Below, piece by piece: positions 25,532 through 34,814 of a stretch of DNA of 64,000 nucleotides; within the stretch, counting starts at the first letter, position 1, and every line of letters begins with the position of its first letter. Under the pieces are notes generated by a model. The model saw nothing but the letters and a program-made list of their open reading frames with translations. It was not told the DNA's origin and made no database searches. Source of the DNA: Streptomyces sp. cf386 (GTDB lineage Bacteria; Actinomycetota; Actinomycetes; Streptomycetales; Streptomycetaceae); NCBI RefSeq assembly GCF_900103585.1, contig NZ_FNHV01000035.1, forward strand, positions 1 to 64,000, written 5' to 3'. The position numbers and the translations under genes are program-made.

Positions 25532-27547
25532 TCACCCTCGTTGAGCTTCAGGAACCCTCTGCTCCGCCCAGATGATCTTGCCGCTGGTGGTGTACCGGGT
25601 GCCCCATCGCTGGGTGAGCTGCGCGACGATGAACAGCCCTCGGCCGCCCTCGTCGGTGGTGCGGGCATGGCGCATGCGGGGTGAGGTGCTGCTGGCGTCG
25701 GCGACTTCGCAGATCAGGACGTCGGGTTGATGGATCAGGCGTAGGCGGATCGGGGCGTCGCCGTATCGGACGGCATTGGTGACTAGCTCGCTGACCAGCA
25801 GTTCCGTGCTGAACTGCAGCTCTTCCAGGCCCCATTCGGTGAGCTTGCGGTTGGTGAGGTCGCGGGCGCTCGCCACCACGGCCGGGTCGGCGGACAGGTC
25901 CAGGGTGGCGACCCGCGCGCCTTCCAGGCCATGCGTGCGGGCCACGAGCAGTGCGGCGTCGTCGGGAGGAGAACCCTTCACCAAGGCCGCGACCACCTTG
26001 TCGCAGACGTCGTCCAGCACCGGGCCGGGGTCGGTCAGAGCATCGGTGAGGAGGGACATCCCCGCGTCGATGTCCCGGTCACGTGCCTCGACCAGGCCAT
26101 TGGTGAACAGGGCGAGCAGTGTCCCGCGGGGCGCCTCCAGTTCGACGGCCCCAAAGGGCAGGAACCCCAGCCCTAGTGGAGGCCCCGCGGGCAGATCGGG
26201 GAACGTGACGGCGCCGTCGGTGGCGACGATCGCAGGGGGCGGATGTCCGGCCCGGGCCACCGTGCACAACTCGGCGACCGGGTCGTACACGGCATACAGG
26301 CAGGTGGCGCCCAGCACGGATGTGGCCACGTCGCGCTGCTCGTTGTCGACCGCCCCGCGCCCGCTCTCCTCGCCCAGACTCATGACCAGGTCGTCCAGAT
26401 GGGCCAGCAGATCGTCGGGAGGGAGGTCGAGGGCGGCCAGCGTGCGCACCGCCGTGCGGAGCAGGCCCATGGCGGCGGCCGCATTCGTGCCGTGACCGAC
26501 CACGTCCCCCACGACCAGGGCGACCCTCGCTCCGGACAGGGGAATCACGTCGAACCAGTCTCCTCCTGCCGAGCTCGGGGCGTTCGCCGGTACGTAGCGT
26601 GAGGCGACATCCAGCGCGGAGCCGGCGGCCAGCCTGTGCGGCAGCAGACTGTGCTGCAGGGTCAGGGCGGCCCTGCGTTCACGGGTGGAGCATCGCGCGG
26701 TGCTGTCGCGAGCGACGAGGGCGGGGGCGACGACCTCGTGGCGGGGGTCCGTGCGCCCCTGAAGGCGTTCGAGGACGAACTCGACGGCGAGATGGCCGGT
26801 ATGGCGTGCCTGCTGGTCGACGGATGTCAGTGAGACGTGTTCGAGACCGGCGAGGAACGTGTTGTCATAGCCCACCAGTGAAATGTCCTCGGGGACCTCG
26901 AACCCGGATTGCACGCACTGGTCCTGCACCGCCAGAGCCGCGAGGTCGTTGTACACGAAGAGCGCCGTGGGTACGGAGCCCGCGGCGAGGATACGTCGGA
27001 CTGCGGCACCGCCGTCATGCGCGGGACCTGCTCGAACACGCCGTGTGTACGCGGTCAGTCCGGCGTCGCGCATGGCCTCGCGGTAGCCCGCACGCCGCCC
27101 GGCGTTGTAGGGCTCCTCAGCACCGTCGGCGATGTCGATGTACGCGATGTCCTCATGGCCGAGGCTCTGGAGGTGTTCCACCGCGAGCCGGCCACCGAGG
27201 TACTCGTCGGTATGTACCGAGTCCACGGTGGGCGACGTGACCTCTCGGCCGACGACCGCCAGTGGGACGGCCCTGCTCAAGGCGTCCAGCTGCGCCTCTC
27301 CCATCAACGGTGCTACGACGACGATCCCGTGCGTGCGGAGTTCGAGAAAGGTCTCGATCGACTCGATCTCGACCTGCGGCCGTCCCCGCCCGGCGGTGAT
27401 GAGGACGCGGTACCCGGCGTCGTCCGCCGCGTCCCGGATGCCGTCGACGATTTCGCCGAAGATCGGGTTGTGCAGGTCCTGCACGACAACGCCGATGACA
27501 CGGAACGTTGCCTCACGCTGTTCGTCTCTGCCGACGGTGGTCCGCAT
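25532..27547 (-). CDS. LacI-type sensor fused to PP2C phosphatase and HATPase
   Basis: This 671-residue cytoplasmic protein begins at once with the effector-binding part of a LacI regulator (residues 16-285: VIGVVVQDLHNPIFGEIVDG; ALFVYNDLAALAVQDQCVQS; DISLVGYDNTFLAGLEHVSL). The LacI DNA-binding headpiece is missing, and no frame upstream encodes it. A SpoIIE-type PP2C domain follows (about 290-535: GGDWFDVI, VGDVVGHG, PPDDAALL). An RsbW-like HATPase comes last (about 550-665: ELVTNAVRYG, DEGGRGLFIV). The usual TDG motif reads FTNGLVEARD, so a normally conserved acidic residue is Asn483. The likely role is sugar- or metabolite-responsive control of an anti-sigma switch. Phosphatase activity is uncertain. 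The tautomerase gene lies 55 bp upstream on the same strand. Confidence 0.9.
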   Translation of the reverse strand: MRTTVGRDEQREATFRVIGVVVQDLHNPIFGEIVDGIRDAADDAGYRVLITAGRGRPQVEIESIETFLELRTHGIVVVAPLMGEAQLDALSRAVPLAVVGREVTSPTVDSVHTDEYLGGRLAVEHLQSLGHEDIAYIDIADGAEEPYNAGRRAGYREAMRDAGLTAYTRRVRAGPAHDGGAAVRRILAAGSVPTALFVYNDLAALAVQDQCVQSGFEVPEDISLVGYDNTFLAGLEHVSLTSVDQQARHTGHLAVEFVLERLQGRTDPRHEVVAPALVARDSTARCSTRERRAALTLQHSLLPHRLAAGSALDVASRYVPANAPSSAGGDWFDVIPLSGARVALVVGDVVGHGTNAAAAMGLLRTAVRTLAALDLPPDDLLAHLDDLVMSLGEESGRGAVDNEQRDVATSVLGATCLYAVYDPVAELCTVARAGHPPPAIVATDGAVTFPDLPAGPPLGLGFLPFGAVELEAPRGTLLALFTNGLVEARDRDIDAGMSLLTDALTDPGPVLDDVCDKVVAALVKGSPPDDAALLVARTHGLEGARVATLDLSADPAVVASARDLTNRKLTEWGLEELQFSTELLVSELVTNAVRYGDAPIRLRLIHQPDVLICEVADASSTSPRMRHARTTDEGGRGLFIVAQLTQRWGTRYTTSGKIIWAEQRVPEAQRG

Positions 27548-27602
27548 GCGGGAATCCGTTCATTCCCTGCAACGGTAACCCGGCCTCTCCCACCGGGCAT
27601 GG

Positions 27603-28022
27603 CTACCGGGAAGGGGCCGCGGCGGCGGGGATCCCCAGGTCGCCCTCGATGTACTGGGCGCGGCCGAAGCCGAAGGACCAGTCGGCCGGGGTGTTCTCGA
27701 CGTATCCGATGAAGACGTCCTCCCCTGCCACACCCACCCTCGCCAACGAGGCGGTGACAGCCGCGTACAACTGCCGCTTGACGTCGGTCGAGCGGCCGGA
27801 CTGCGTAAAGATCTGGATCATCACGATGTCCTCGCTGCGCTCGAAGCCCAGGCCGGCATCGAGCGCGATGACCCTGCCCGCCTCGTGCTCGGTGACGATC
27901 TGGAAGCGGTCGCGCTCGGGGACGGCCAGCACCTCGACGACGGCCGCGTGGACGGCGTCGGCGACGGCGCGGACCTGGGTGTCACTGCGGCCCTTGACGA
28001 GATCGATGCGGACCAGGGGCAT
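27603..28022 (-). CDS. Tautomerase family protein
   Basis: This 139-residue member of the tautomerase superfamily has the catalytic N-terminal proline exposed after Met removal (MPLVRIDLVKGRSDTQVRAV). The single-copy length suggests a fused, MSAD/cis-CaaD-like or longer 4-OT-type member that catalyses keto-enol tautomerisation or related chemistry on aromatic-degradation intermediates. AAGGAG lies 8 nt before the ATG at 28022. It is divergent from a LysR regulator, with a dyad between them. Its neighbours include remnants of flavin and hydroxylase genes, which fits a former aromatic catabolic cluster. Confidence 0.87.
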   Translation of the reverse strand: MPLVRIDLVKGRSDTQVRAVADAVHAAVVEVLAVPERDRFQIVTEHEAGRVIALDAGLGFERSEDIVMIQIFTQSGRSTDVKRQLYAAVTASLARVGVAGEDVFIGYVENTPADWSFGFGRAQYIEGDLGIPAAAAPSR

Positions 28023-28086
28023 GGCGGGACTCCTTGCTCGTGCTTCGGGGGCGTGCTTCCACCGTGCCGCCAGACGAGTCATAGGT

Positions 28087-28104
28087 CAAAGACCTGGGTC
28101 TTGG
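28087..28104. promoter_or_regulatory. Candidate LysR-type operator
   Basis: AGACC-TG-GGTCT at 28090-28101, extended to about 28087-28104 with one mismatch, lies in the 115-bp spacer between the divergent tautomerase and LysR genes. This is the usual place for a LysR box. Confidence 0.5.
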
Positions 28105-28137
28105 CTCAGCCATAAGCATCTCGAATACACTGACGTC

Positions 28138-29037
28138 ATGGAGGTACGCACACTGCAGTACTTTCTCGCCGTCGCCGAGGAACAGTCCTTCACCCGGGCC
28201 GCGGCCCGCTGCCATGTCGCCCAGCCCGCCATCAGCCAGCAGATCCGTTCCCTGGAACGCGAACTGGGCGAGGCCCTGTTCGAGCGGGACTCCCGCAGCG
28301 TCCGGCTCACCGCCGCGGGCGAGGCACTGATGCCCCATGCCCGTACGGTGTCGGCGACCGTCGCCGCAGCGAAGGCCGAATTCGCCGCACGCTCCGGCCT
28401 GCTCGCCGGGACCCTGTCACTCGGAGTCGCCGACGGAGTGGAAAGCAGCAGCCTCCCGGCCCTGCTCGGCACCTTCCACCGGCTGTATCCCGGCGTCACC
28501 GTGCACCTCGTCGAGGGGGCGAGCGCCGGCCTGGTACCCCAGGTGCGGCAGGGCTCACTGGACGCGGTCTTCGTCGCCGTCCCGCCGGAGGGACTCGACC
28601 CGGGATTCGGGCACCGGGTCCTCGTCCGCGACGAGATCGTGGCACTGGTCGCCTCCGACCGGCCGCAGGCGCAACAGGCGGCACTCTCCCTGGACGAGCT
28701 CTCCGCCGCCCCGCTGATCACCTACGGTCCGGACAGCGGCCTGCACCCCCGGCTGCGCAGCGCCTTCGAAGAGGCTGAGGTCCCTTTCCGGCCCGCCTAT
28801 GCCACCAACCACGTCGCACTTCAATTGGAACTCGTGGCCGCCGGCGTGGGCATCGCCCTCGCGGCGGGCGGGGCCCGGGGCATCACCGGGGATCCACGGA
28901 TCACCGTGGTGCCGGTGACACCCCGTATCCCCTACGCGAAGGCACTGGTCTGGCGCTCCGGCCCCCACTCGTCGGCACCACTGCGGGCCATGCTGGAGCT
29001 GCCCCCCTCGGCTTCCGACGCCTTGCCCGTCGAGTGA
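28138..29037 (+). CDS. LysR-family transcriptional regulator
   Basis: This 299-residue LysR-type regulator has the N-terminal helix-turn-helix (YFLAVAEEQSFTRAAARCHV, AQPAISQQIRSLERELGE) and a type 2 periplasmic-binding effector domain (SLGVADGVESSSLPALLGTF; YATNHVALQLELVAAGVGIA). The ATG at 28138 begins MEVRTLQYF, the family consensus. It diverges from the tautomerase gene and probably regulates it and itself. Confidence 0.93.
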   Translation: MEVRTLQYFLAVAEEQSFTRAAARCHVAQPAISQQIRSLERELGEALFERDSRSVRLTAAGEALMPHARTVSATVAAAKAEFAARSGLLAGTLSLGVADGVESSSLPALLGTFHRLYPGVTVHLVEGASAGLVPQVRQGSLDAVFVAVPPEGLDPGFGHRVLVRDEIVALVASDRPQAQQAALSLDELSAAPLITYGPDSGLHPRLRSAFEEAEVPFRPAYATNHVALQLELVAAGVGIALAAGGARGITGDPRITVVPVTPRIPYAKALVWRSGPHSSAPLRAMLELPPSASDALPVE

Positions 29038-29102
29038 AGGGCGGCCGAATTCACCACCTTCGCTCCCGTCAGCGACCCAGTGCAGTTCCGCTGGGATGCG
29101 CC

Positions 29103-29396
29103 CTACGCGCGGTCGAGGACGCGTTCGATCTCGCCGTCGTCCTCGTCCTGGGCCGGCCACCTGTTGCAGGGGAAGGTCCACTCCTGGTTGGTGCCCTCGT
29201 TGCGGCGGACGCAGATCCTGTCGAGGTACCAGCCCGACAGGGGGAACTTGTTGTCGTGTCGGACCCGGACGCTCTGCAGTTCGCCGAGTTCGGCCGGGTG
29301 ATTCGGTCCCGGCCGAGGCAGGTCCGCTGTCGGCCGGCCGGTGTCCCGGTGGCATGAGCCGACGGTCCCGGCCGGGACGGGCACACTCCCCGGCAC
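29103..29396 (-). pseudogene. PLAT/LH2-domain fragment (lipase C-terminus remnant)
   Basis: The frame encodes ELGELQSVRVRHDNKFPLSG, then WYLDRICVRRN and TFPCNRWPAQ. These are the closing strands of a PLAT/LH2 beta-sandwich, usually the C-terminal domain of secreted lipases. The first half of the domain and any hydrolase domain are missing upstream, so only about 60 meaningful residues remain. I take it as a gene remnant rather than a small intact protein. Confidence 0.55.
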
Positions 29397-29469
29397 AGGC
29401 GGACGGTGTCCCGGGGTCCTTGTCCCTCGGCACCGGGGACCCCTGTCTCATGCGGGGCTCCTCACGGGG

Positions 29470-30095
29470 CGCGCTCCGCGTTCAATCCGACCGCCCGGGT
29501 CGACGAACGGGCAGCCACACTCGATCTGTTGTCGGGCGGACGCTACGACGTCGGCACCGGCGAGTCGACCACCCTCATGGAGCCGACCGGCTTCGGCATC
29601 GCCGGTTACAACGGCACCTACGTCTCCATGCCGGCCCGCAACGTCCTACCCAAGCCGGTGCAGCCCCCCGCTCTGGATGGCCTGCGGCAGCCGCGAGGCC
29701 ATCCTCACGGCGGGCCGCAAGGGCCTGGGCCCCCTGAACTTCGCGTTCGCCGAGCCCGCACGCCGAGACCCGCAAATGGGTCGACGTGTACTACGCGGCC
29801 ATCGCCTCCGAGGAGGTGCGTGCCCGCCGGTTTCGCGGTCAACCCGCGGGTCGCCGTCGTCGTCCCGATGCTGTGCCACCCGGACGAAGCCACGGCGGTC
29901 GAACGGGCCGCGGACGGCGTGCAGTTCTTCACCTACGGCCTCGGCCACTACATCGCCTTCGGCGACCACGCCCCCGCGAGGTGATACCGGAGTTCCAGGA
30001 GCGCGACGAACAGGCCCGCACCCAGCGGCTGGGGCGCCTCCGGCCCGCCATCGACGCGGCGCCGGCTCGCCGGGAGCCTGCGAGGCAGGCCGACC
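29470..30095 (+). pseudogene. Luciferase-like (LLM) flavin oxidoreductase, multiply frameshifted
   Basis: Segments of an LLM-class flavin-dependent oxidoreductase occur in order but in different frames. They are ARVDERAATLDLLSGGRYDV with GTGESTTLMEPTGFGIAGYN, then AILTAGRKGLGPLNFAFAEP, then ETRKWVDVYYAAIASEE, then VNPRVAVVVPMLCHPDEATA with VERAADGVQFFTYGLGHYIA, then a tail VIPEFQERDEQARTQRLG. At least four frame changes are needed and the N-terminus is missing. The gene is dead. Confidence 0.7.
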
Positions 30096-30127
30096 CCGGC
30101 TATCGCGTGAAGTCGCGCAAGCCCGGC

Positions 30128-30294
30128 ATGACAGGCACGGGAAGCGGCGAGGCCGGCATCGACGCGGATGTGATCGTCGTCGGCTACGGCCCGTTGGGAC
30201 AGCTCCTCGCGATCATGCTCACCTCGCAGGGACGAGGGACACCGGATACTGCGCTCGAACGCCGGGAAAAGCCCTACGAGTTACCGAGAGCCAC
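30128..30294 (+). pseudogene. MhpA-like FAD hydroxylase N-terminal fragment
   Basis: Starting at an ATG, the frame reads ADVIVVGYGPLGQLLAIMLT and then ALERREKPYELPRAT. This matches the FAD-binding beginning of 3-(3-hydroxyphenyl)propionate-type hydroxylases (GYGPxGQ, then ERxxxPYxLPRA). The stretch between the two motifs is shortened, and the sequence runs directly into a ROK-kinase fragment, so only about 50 residues remain. Confidence 0.6.
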
Positions 30295-30490
30295 GGCCGC
30301 CGAAGTCGGGCGCGCGGACGACGGCGACCTCGCGGCGGTCGCCGAGGCGACCCATGCCGGCCACTCGAACGTGCTCTATGTGGTCGTGGGTACGGGTATC
30401 GGCGGCGGCCTGGTCCTCGACGGGCGGGCGTACCCGGCCCTCGGCAAGGGATCGTGCGAGCTGGGCCATAAGTTGGCGGAAGGCGTCCTC
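30295..30490 (+). pseudogene. ROK-family sugar kinase fragment
   Basis: In the same frame as the MhpA-like piece, the sequence becomes DGDLAAVAEATHAGHSNVLY and VVVGTGIGGGLVLDGRAYPA, ending GKGSCELGHKLAE. This is the GTGIGGG phosphate-binding core of a ROK kinase with its E-x-GH motif. The N- and C-terminal parts are absent. No homology is recognised from about 30490 to 30800. Confidence 0.6.
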
Positions 30491-30815
30491 AACCGTCTCC
30501 CGTGGGCGGTTGGCGCCCTCGACCGGGAGGCCTTCGCAACCCGGCGCCTGACATCCTCACCGGATCGCGACCGCCAACCGCGCGGACAACCTTCAAGTGG
30601 CAATCACTACTACCCAGTTGCCGGTCTTGCAATCACAGCTTCACGAGGTCTCTCCTCGGTCAATGAAGGCGTTCACGAGATCATCACGCTGCCCACTACA
30701 ACCGTGACGGGGATCACTCGGAACATTGCATTCCGTCCACAGTTTTCTCACAGGGATCCCTACCGTTTCCTTGCGATCTTGCCGACCGGCACGATCGGGA
30801 AAGGAACGAAGGCTC

Positions 30816-33800
30816 TTGTCCGAGCACAGATTCCGGCGCCCGCCGAGCGGGCAGCGAAAGAGACGAATAGCCCTGGCGGTGGCCCTTTTACTGTCAGTCG
30901 AGGGCACGCTGTTGGCGAGCCAGTCAGCCACCGCCGCCACGCCCGCCAAGGACGTGCCGAAGACGCCAGCGACCACGACGACGGCCAAGTCCCCCAGCAA
31001 GGACGCAATTTGGCGCTCCGACCTGGCCTGGGCGGCCAAGCACGCCCAGGGCTCCAAGGCGTGGGCCCTCACCGAGGCGAAGAAGTCCGGCAGGAAGGTC
31101 GTCGTCACCGACGAGACCACGCCCACCAGCTACACCGTGGCCAACCCGGACGGCACCTTCACCACCGAGCTGACCACCGGCCCCGAGCGGGTCTGGAGGA
31201 ACGGCAAGTGGCAGAAGGTCGATGCCGTCCTCGCCCAGAACGCCGACGGCAGCATCACCCCCAAGGCACACCCCAACGGGCTGCGTCTGGGCGGCAAGAG
31301 CGGCACCCCGCCGAAGTCGCTGCGTGCCGCGCAGGACAGCCCCGCCCGTGACCTGGTCACGCTGGGCAGCGGCAGTGATCAGGTGACGCTGCAGTGGAAG
31401 GGCGGTCTGCCCGAGCCCGAACTCGACGGCACCCGCGCCCGGTACAAGAACGCGGTGCCCGGCGCCGACGTGATCGTCGAGGCCACCCGTACTGGCTTCG
31501 AGCAATTCGTCGAGATCGGCGAACAGCCCTCCGGTGCCTACTCCTACACCCTTCCGGTCAAGGCGAAGGGGCTGAAGGCCAAGGCCAACAAGGACGGTTC
31601 GGTCACCTTCCGGGACACGAGGACCGGTACCGCGCGGGCCACCATGCCTGCCCCGGTGATGTGGGACGCCGCCGTCGACAAGGTCTCCGGCGAGCACACC
31701 CACCGGGCCCGCGTCGACATGAAGGTCGTCGACAAGGGCGCGGGCCAGGTCGACCTGGTGGTCACCCCGTCGGCGAAGTTCCTCGCCGACCCGGCCACGA
31801 AGTACCCGGTCACCGTCGACCCGTCCACCTCCGCGCTGACGAACACCTTCGACACGTATGTGCAGCAGGGCGAGACCGTCGACTGGTCCACCGACGTCGA
31901 ACTCGACTTCGGCAACCCGGGCACCAAGAACGCCGACGGCACCCCGCGCACCGCACGCTCCTTCATCACGTGGAACACCACGCCCATCCAGGACGCGCTG
32001 ATCGTCGACACCAACCTGGCGCTGTGGAACTTCCACTCGGGCAACACCGACTGCAGCGCCCAGAAGTGGACGGTCTGGGACACCGGTACCCCGTCCACGT
32101 CCTCGCGCTGGACGAACCAGCCCGCGTGGAACCAGGAGTACCACTCCTCCACACAGACCAAGGGCAACCCGGACTGCGCCTCGACCCAGCCGGACGGCTG
32201 GATCAACGCCGACATCGACACGCTCGTGCAGACCTGGGCGTCCGCCAAGGTCACCCGCGGCCACCTGGGCCTGCGCGCCGCGACCGACGACGTAAAGGCG
32301 TGGAAGCGGGTCAACTCCGCGAACAACGCGGCCAATCAGCCCAAGCTGTCCGTCACCTACAACTACCGTCCGTCGGACGGCACGAACCGGCAGGCCGGTG
32401 CGCCGTTCAAGTCGTACGCCGGTGTGTGGGCGGTGAACACCACCACGCCGACCCTGCGGGACACGTTCACCGACCCGGACGGTGACAAGGTCAACGGCAC
32501 CTTCCAGGTCTACGACGCCGCCACGAACACACCGATCACCACCCCGGCCGGCGAGGGCCTGATCGTGTCCGACTTCGTCGACTCCGGCAAGCCCGCCTCG
32601 GTCACCGTGCCGGCCGGGCAGCTCCAGGACGGCAAGACGTACAAGTTCCGTACCAACGCCTACGACGGCACGCACTACAACCTCAGCTGGTCCCCATGGA
32701 CCCAGTTCGTCGTCGACACCACCGCGCCGGGCACACCGGCCAAGATGACCTCGACCACCTACCCCGAAGGACAGTGGGGCGGTGGAGCCGGCACACCAGG
32801 CCGGTTCGACGTCGAATCCGGCGATGGCGGTGCCCGCGAGGTCCGCTACCGCGCGGACGGCATCGCCGACCTCGACGAGAGCGAGGGTTCCCTGGACGAC
32901 CCCGAGACCGCGCTGCGGTCCCGCGCCCCGCGTGCGGACGTCTGGCAGTCGGTCGCGACCACCGCCGGCAACGCGGCGTTCCAGGTCACTCCCGGTGCCG
33001 AGGGCTCGCACTACGTCGAGGCGGCCACCGTCGACCGGGCCGACAACGTCGGCGAGGTCCGTGCCTACGGGTTCCGGGCGGGCACCGGTCCGCGCCGGGT
33101 GAACCACATCATCGACATCGCCCTGCCCAAGCCCCAGAAGAGCACCGGCACCTGGCAGCAGGTGGACGGGACTCAGCCCATTCCCGACTGGAGCCCCGAC
33201 GCCGTCATCCTGGAACCCGCCCGTGCGGACGCCGTGAAGACCCCTGACGGCAGGGTCGCCAGAGGCAAGGGCAAGGAACGGTGCGAGGACTCCGGCACCA
33301 CCCGGATCTGCTCGAAGATCGAACTGCGGGAGGTGCGCAGGCCCGGCACCAAGGCACCCGAACGCGACAAGGCCCCCGGCGCCGGGACCCGGGCCGACGC
33401 GACGCCCGCACCGATCATCCCGTACTGCTCGCAGACGGGCCCGTCGGCCGACGGCAGCTTCACCCGTACCCAGGCGTGCCTGGGCTACCGGTACACCTAC
33501 CGTGCCATCGAGATCTCCAACAACCAGCCTCCCAAGCTCAAGGGCGTGGCGGTCTTCGACATCCAGGCGCAGGTGCTGACCGACGTCAGGTCCAAGGACA
33601 TCAAGTACTGGGCGAAGTTCGCTCCACAGCCGCTGATGCCCGGCGAACCGCCGGTCACGGGCAGCATCAAGGTGAAGTTCGACCCCGCCTGTGACTTCGG
33701 GTGCACCAGCAGCCCCACGTTCGACTGGGACGGGCCCATGACCTGGAACGGCTCCTACCCCACGGACCCGCACGAGCAGACCGGTACCGCGGTGATGACG

Positions 33801-34730
33801 TGGGACACCGCCCTCGACGACCTCGGCAACAAGGGCCCGCACGACGAGGACCGGCAACGCACCTTCCCGATCGACTTCCGCATGCAGATCGACACCAGCC
33901 TGGACGGTGTCAAGCAGCAGAACGTCAGATTCGAGAACGGTACGTTCTCGGCCCGCTGCGACGCGGCCAACATCAACAACATGCCGCCGGGATGTGTGTT
34001 CCCGGCCAACAACCCCGGCTGGGTCATCAACCCGGTCACGCACCCGGCCGCAGCTGTACACGCCGAGCTGATGGCCGCCAAGCTGCCGGGATTTGTGGGA
34101 GGCGACTACAGCAATCCACTGCACTACCTGCCGATGACCAAGAAGGGCAAGCCGCAGCGCAACCGCTACGACCGGTCCGACCAGGAGAACCGCCGGGTCA
34201 TCTGCGGCCGTTCGGGCCCGACGGGCTTCGTCCCGCACGACAAGACCGCTCTGTTCGACTACCTGCTGACGCCCAAGCCGAACAAGCCCGATCCGAAGGA
34301 CAAGCCGTCGTGTGACGAGTACGCCTTCAACGCCACCTACGAGTCCGGTGGTATGCCCAAGACGCCCGACGGCAACGCCAACCCGCTCCTCGTCAGCAAC
34401 GGTGAGGAGTGCGTGCAGACGTACGAGGGCCTGAGCGACGACGGAACACTGCACCTCCGTGACGACGGGCGTTATCCCGAACCGGACTGGACGAAGGTCA
34501 AGTGCGGGCGGTCGTCCATGTCGCTGGAGGTCAACTCGGGGGCCATGCGCCTGTTCGGCCAGTTCGCGTCGGCGAATCGACTGCTGGACGCCGACGGCTA
34601 CTACGTCTGGACGGGCCTCAAGGCCGCCGGATGCGACTGGACCGCGGCGAAGGTCATCTGCGACGCGTGGGCCAACGGTTTCCCACAGCGCGGCCTGTCG
34701 GCGCGGAAACTCAGCGCGCCGCGCAGCTGA
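30816..34730 (+). CDS. Exported DNRLRE protein with NucA/NucB-like nuclease C-terminus
   Basis: This protein has about 1304 residues. A TTG at 30816 with GAACGAAGG upstream gives a proper signal peptide: basic RFRRPPSGQRKRR, hydrophobic IALAVALLLSVEGTLLA, then SATAA. A longer TTG start at 30726 is possible. The middle (roughly residues 350-520) contains a DNRLRE-type beta domain (FGNPGTKNADGTPRTARSFI; LWNFHSGNTDC). Fibronectin-like segments follow (WSPWTQFVVDTTAPGTPAKM). The last 140 residues carry SCDEYAFNATYESGG and LFGQFASANRLLDADGYYV, matching the CDEYPFA and LLDGDxFYV landmarks of NucA/NucB deoxyribonucleases. The protein is probably secreted and may act as an extracellular nuclease or polymorphic toxin. 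A SUKH gene lies just downstream in convergent orientation. Confidence 0.82.
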   Translation: MSEHRFRRPPSGQRKRRIALAVALLLSVEGTLLASQSATAATPAKDVPKTPATTTTAKSPSKDAIWRSDLAWAAKHAQGSKAWALTEAKKSGRKVVVTDETTPTSYTVANPDGTFTTELTTGPERVWRNGKWQKVDAVLAQNADGSITPKAHPNGLRLGGKSGTPPKSLRAAQDSPARDLVTLGSGSDQVTLQWKGGLPEPELDGTRARYKNAVPGADVIVEATRTGFEQFVEIGEQPSGAYSYTLPVKAKGLKAKANKDGSVTFRDTRTGTARATMPAPVMWDAAVDKVSGEHTHRARVDMKVVDKGAGQVDLVVTPSAKFLADPATKYPVTVDPSTSALTNTFDTYVQQGETVDWSTDVELDFGNPGTKNADGTPRTARSFITWNTTPIQDALIVDTNLALWNFHSGNTDCSAQKWTVWDTGTPSTSSRWTNQPAWNQEYHSSTQTKGNPDCASTQPDGWINADIDTLVQTWASAKVTRGHLGLRAATDDVKAWKRVNSANNAANQPKLSVTYNYRPSDGTNRQAGAPFKSYAGVWAVNTTTPTLRDTFTDPDGDKVNGTFQVYDAATNTPITTPAGEGLIVSDFVDSGKPASVTVPAGQLQDGKTYKFRTNAYDGTHYNLSWSPWTQFVVDTTAPGTPAKMTSTTYPEGQWGGGAGTPGRFDVESGDGGAREVRYRADGIADLDESEGSLDDPETALRSRAPRADVWQSVATTAGNAAFQVTPGAEGSHYVEAATVDRADNVGEVRAYGFRAGTGPRRVNHIIDIALPKPQKSTGTWQQVDGTQPIPDWSPDAVILEPARADAVKTPDGRVARGKGKERCEDSGTTRICSKIELREVRRPGTKAPERDKAPGAGTRADATPAPIIPYCSQTGPSADGSFTRTQACLGYRYTYRAIEISNNQPPKLKGVAVFDIQAQVLTDVRSKDIKYWAKFAPQPLMPGEPPVTGSIKVKFDPACDFGCTSSPTFDWDGPMTWNGSYPTDPHEQTGTAVMTWDTALDDLGNKGPHDEDRQRTFPIDFRMQIDTSLDGVKQQNVRFENGTFSARCDAANINNMPPGCVFPANNPGWVINPVTHPAAAVHAELMAAKLPGFVGGDYSNPLHYLPMTKKGKPQRNRYDRSDQENRRVICGRSGPTGFVPHDKTALFDYLLTPKPNKPDPKDKPSCDEYAFNATYESGGMPKTPDGNANPLLVSNGEECVQTYEGLSDDGTLHLRDDGRYPEPDWTKVKCGRSSMSLEVNSGAMRLFGQFASANRLLDADGYYVWTGLKAAGCDWTAAKVICDAWANGFPQRGLSARKLSAPRS

Positions 34731-34761
34731 CACCACCGGAAACGGCAACCCGATAGCGACC

Positions 34762-34801
34762 GCCCCGCCCGTTGCAGGATCAACTCCGCAACGGGCGGGG
34801 C
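34762..34801. terminator. Bidirectional hairpin terminator
   Basis: GCCCCGCCCGTTGC (34762-34775) pairs exactly with 34788-34801 around a 12-nt loop. It separates the convergent nuclease-like and SUKH genes. Confidence 0.85.
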
Positions 34802-34814
34802 TCGTTCGGTGCGG

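Noticed and set aside
27577..27602. CCCGG-N9-CCGGG as a terminator between the tautomerase and LacI-PP2C genes
   Set aside because: The stem is only 5 bp in GC-rich DNA, a chance-level pattern, and the two genes may be co-transcribed.
30924..34748. A 1274-codon open frame antisense to the exported nuclease-like protein
   Set aside because: It mirrors the real gene in a GC-rich frame, with Val/Gly/Arg-rich composition and no recognisable domain or signal.
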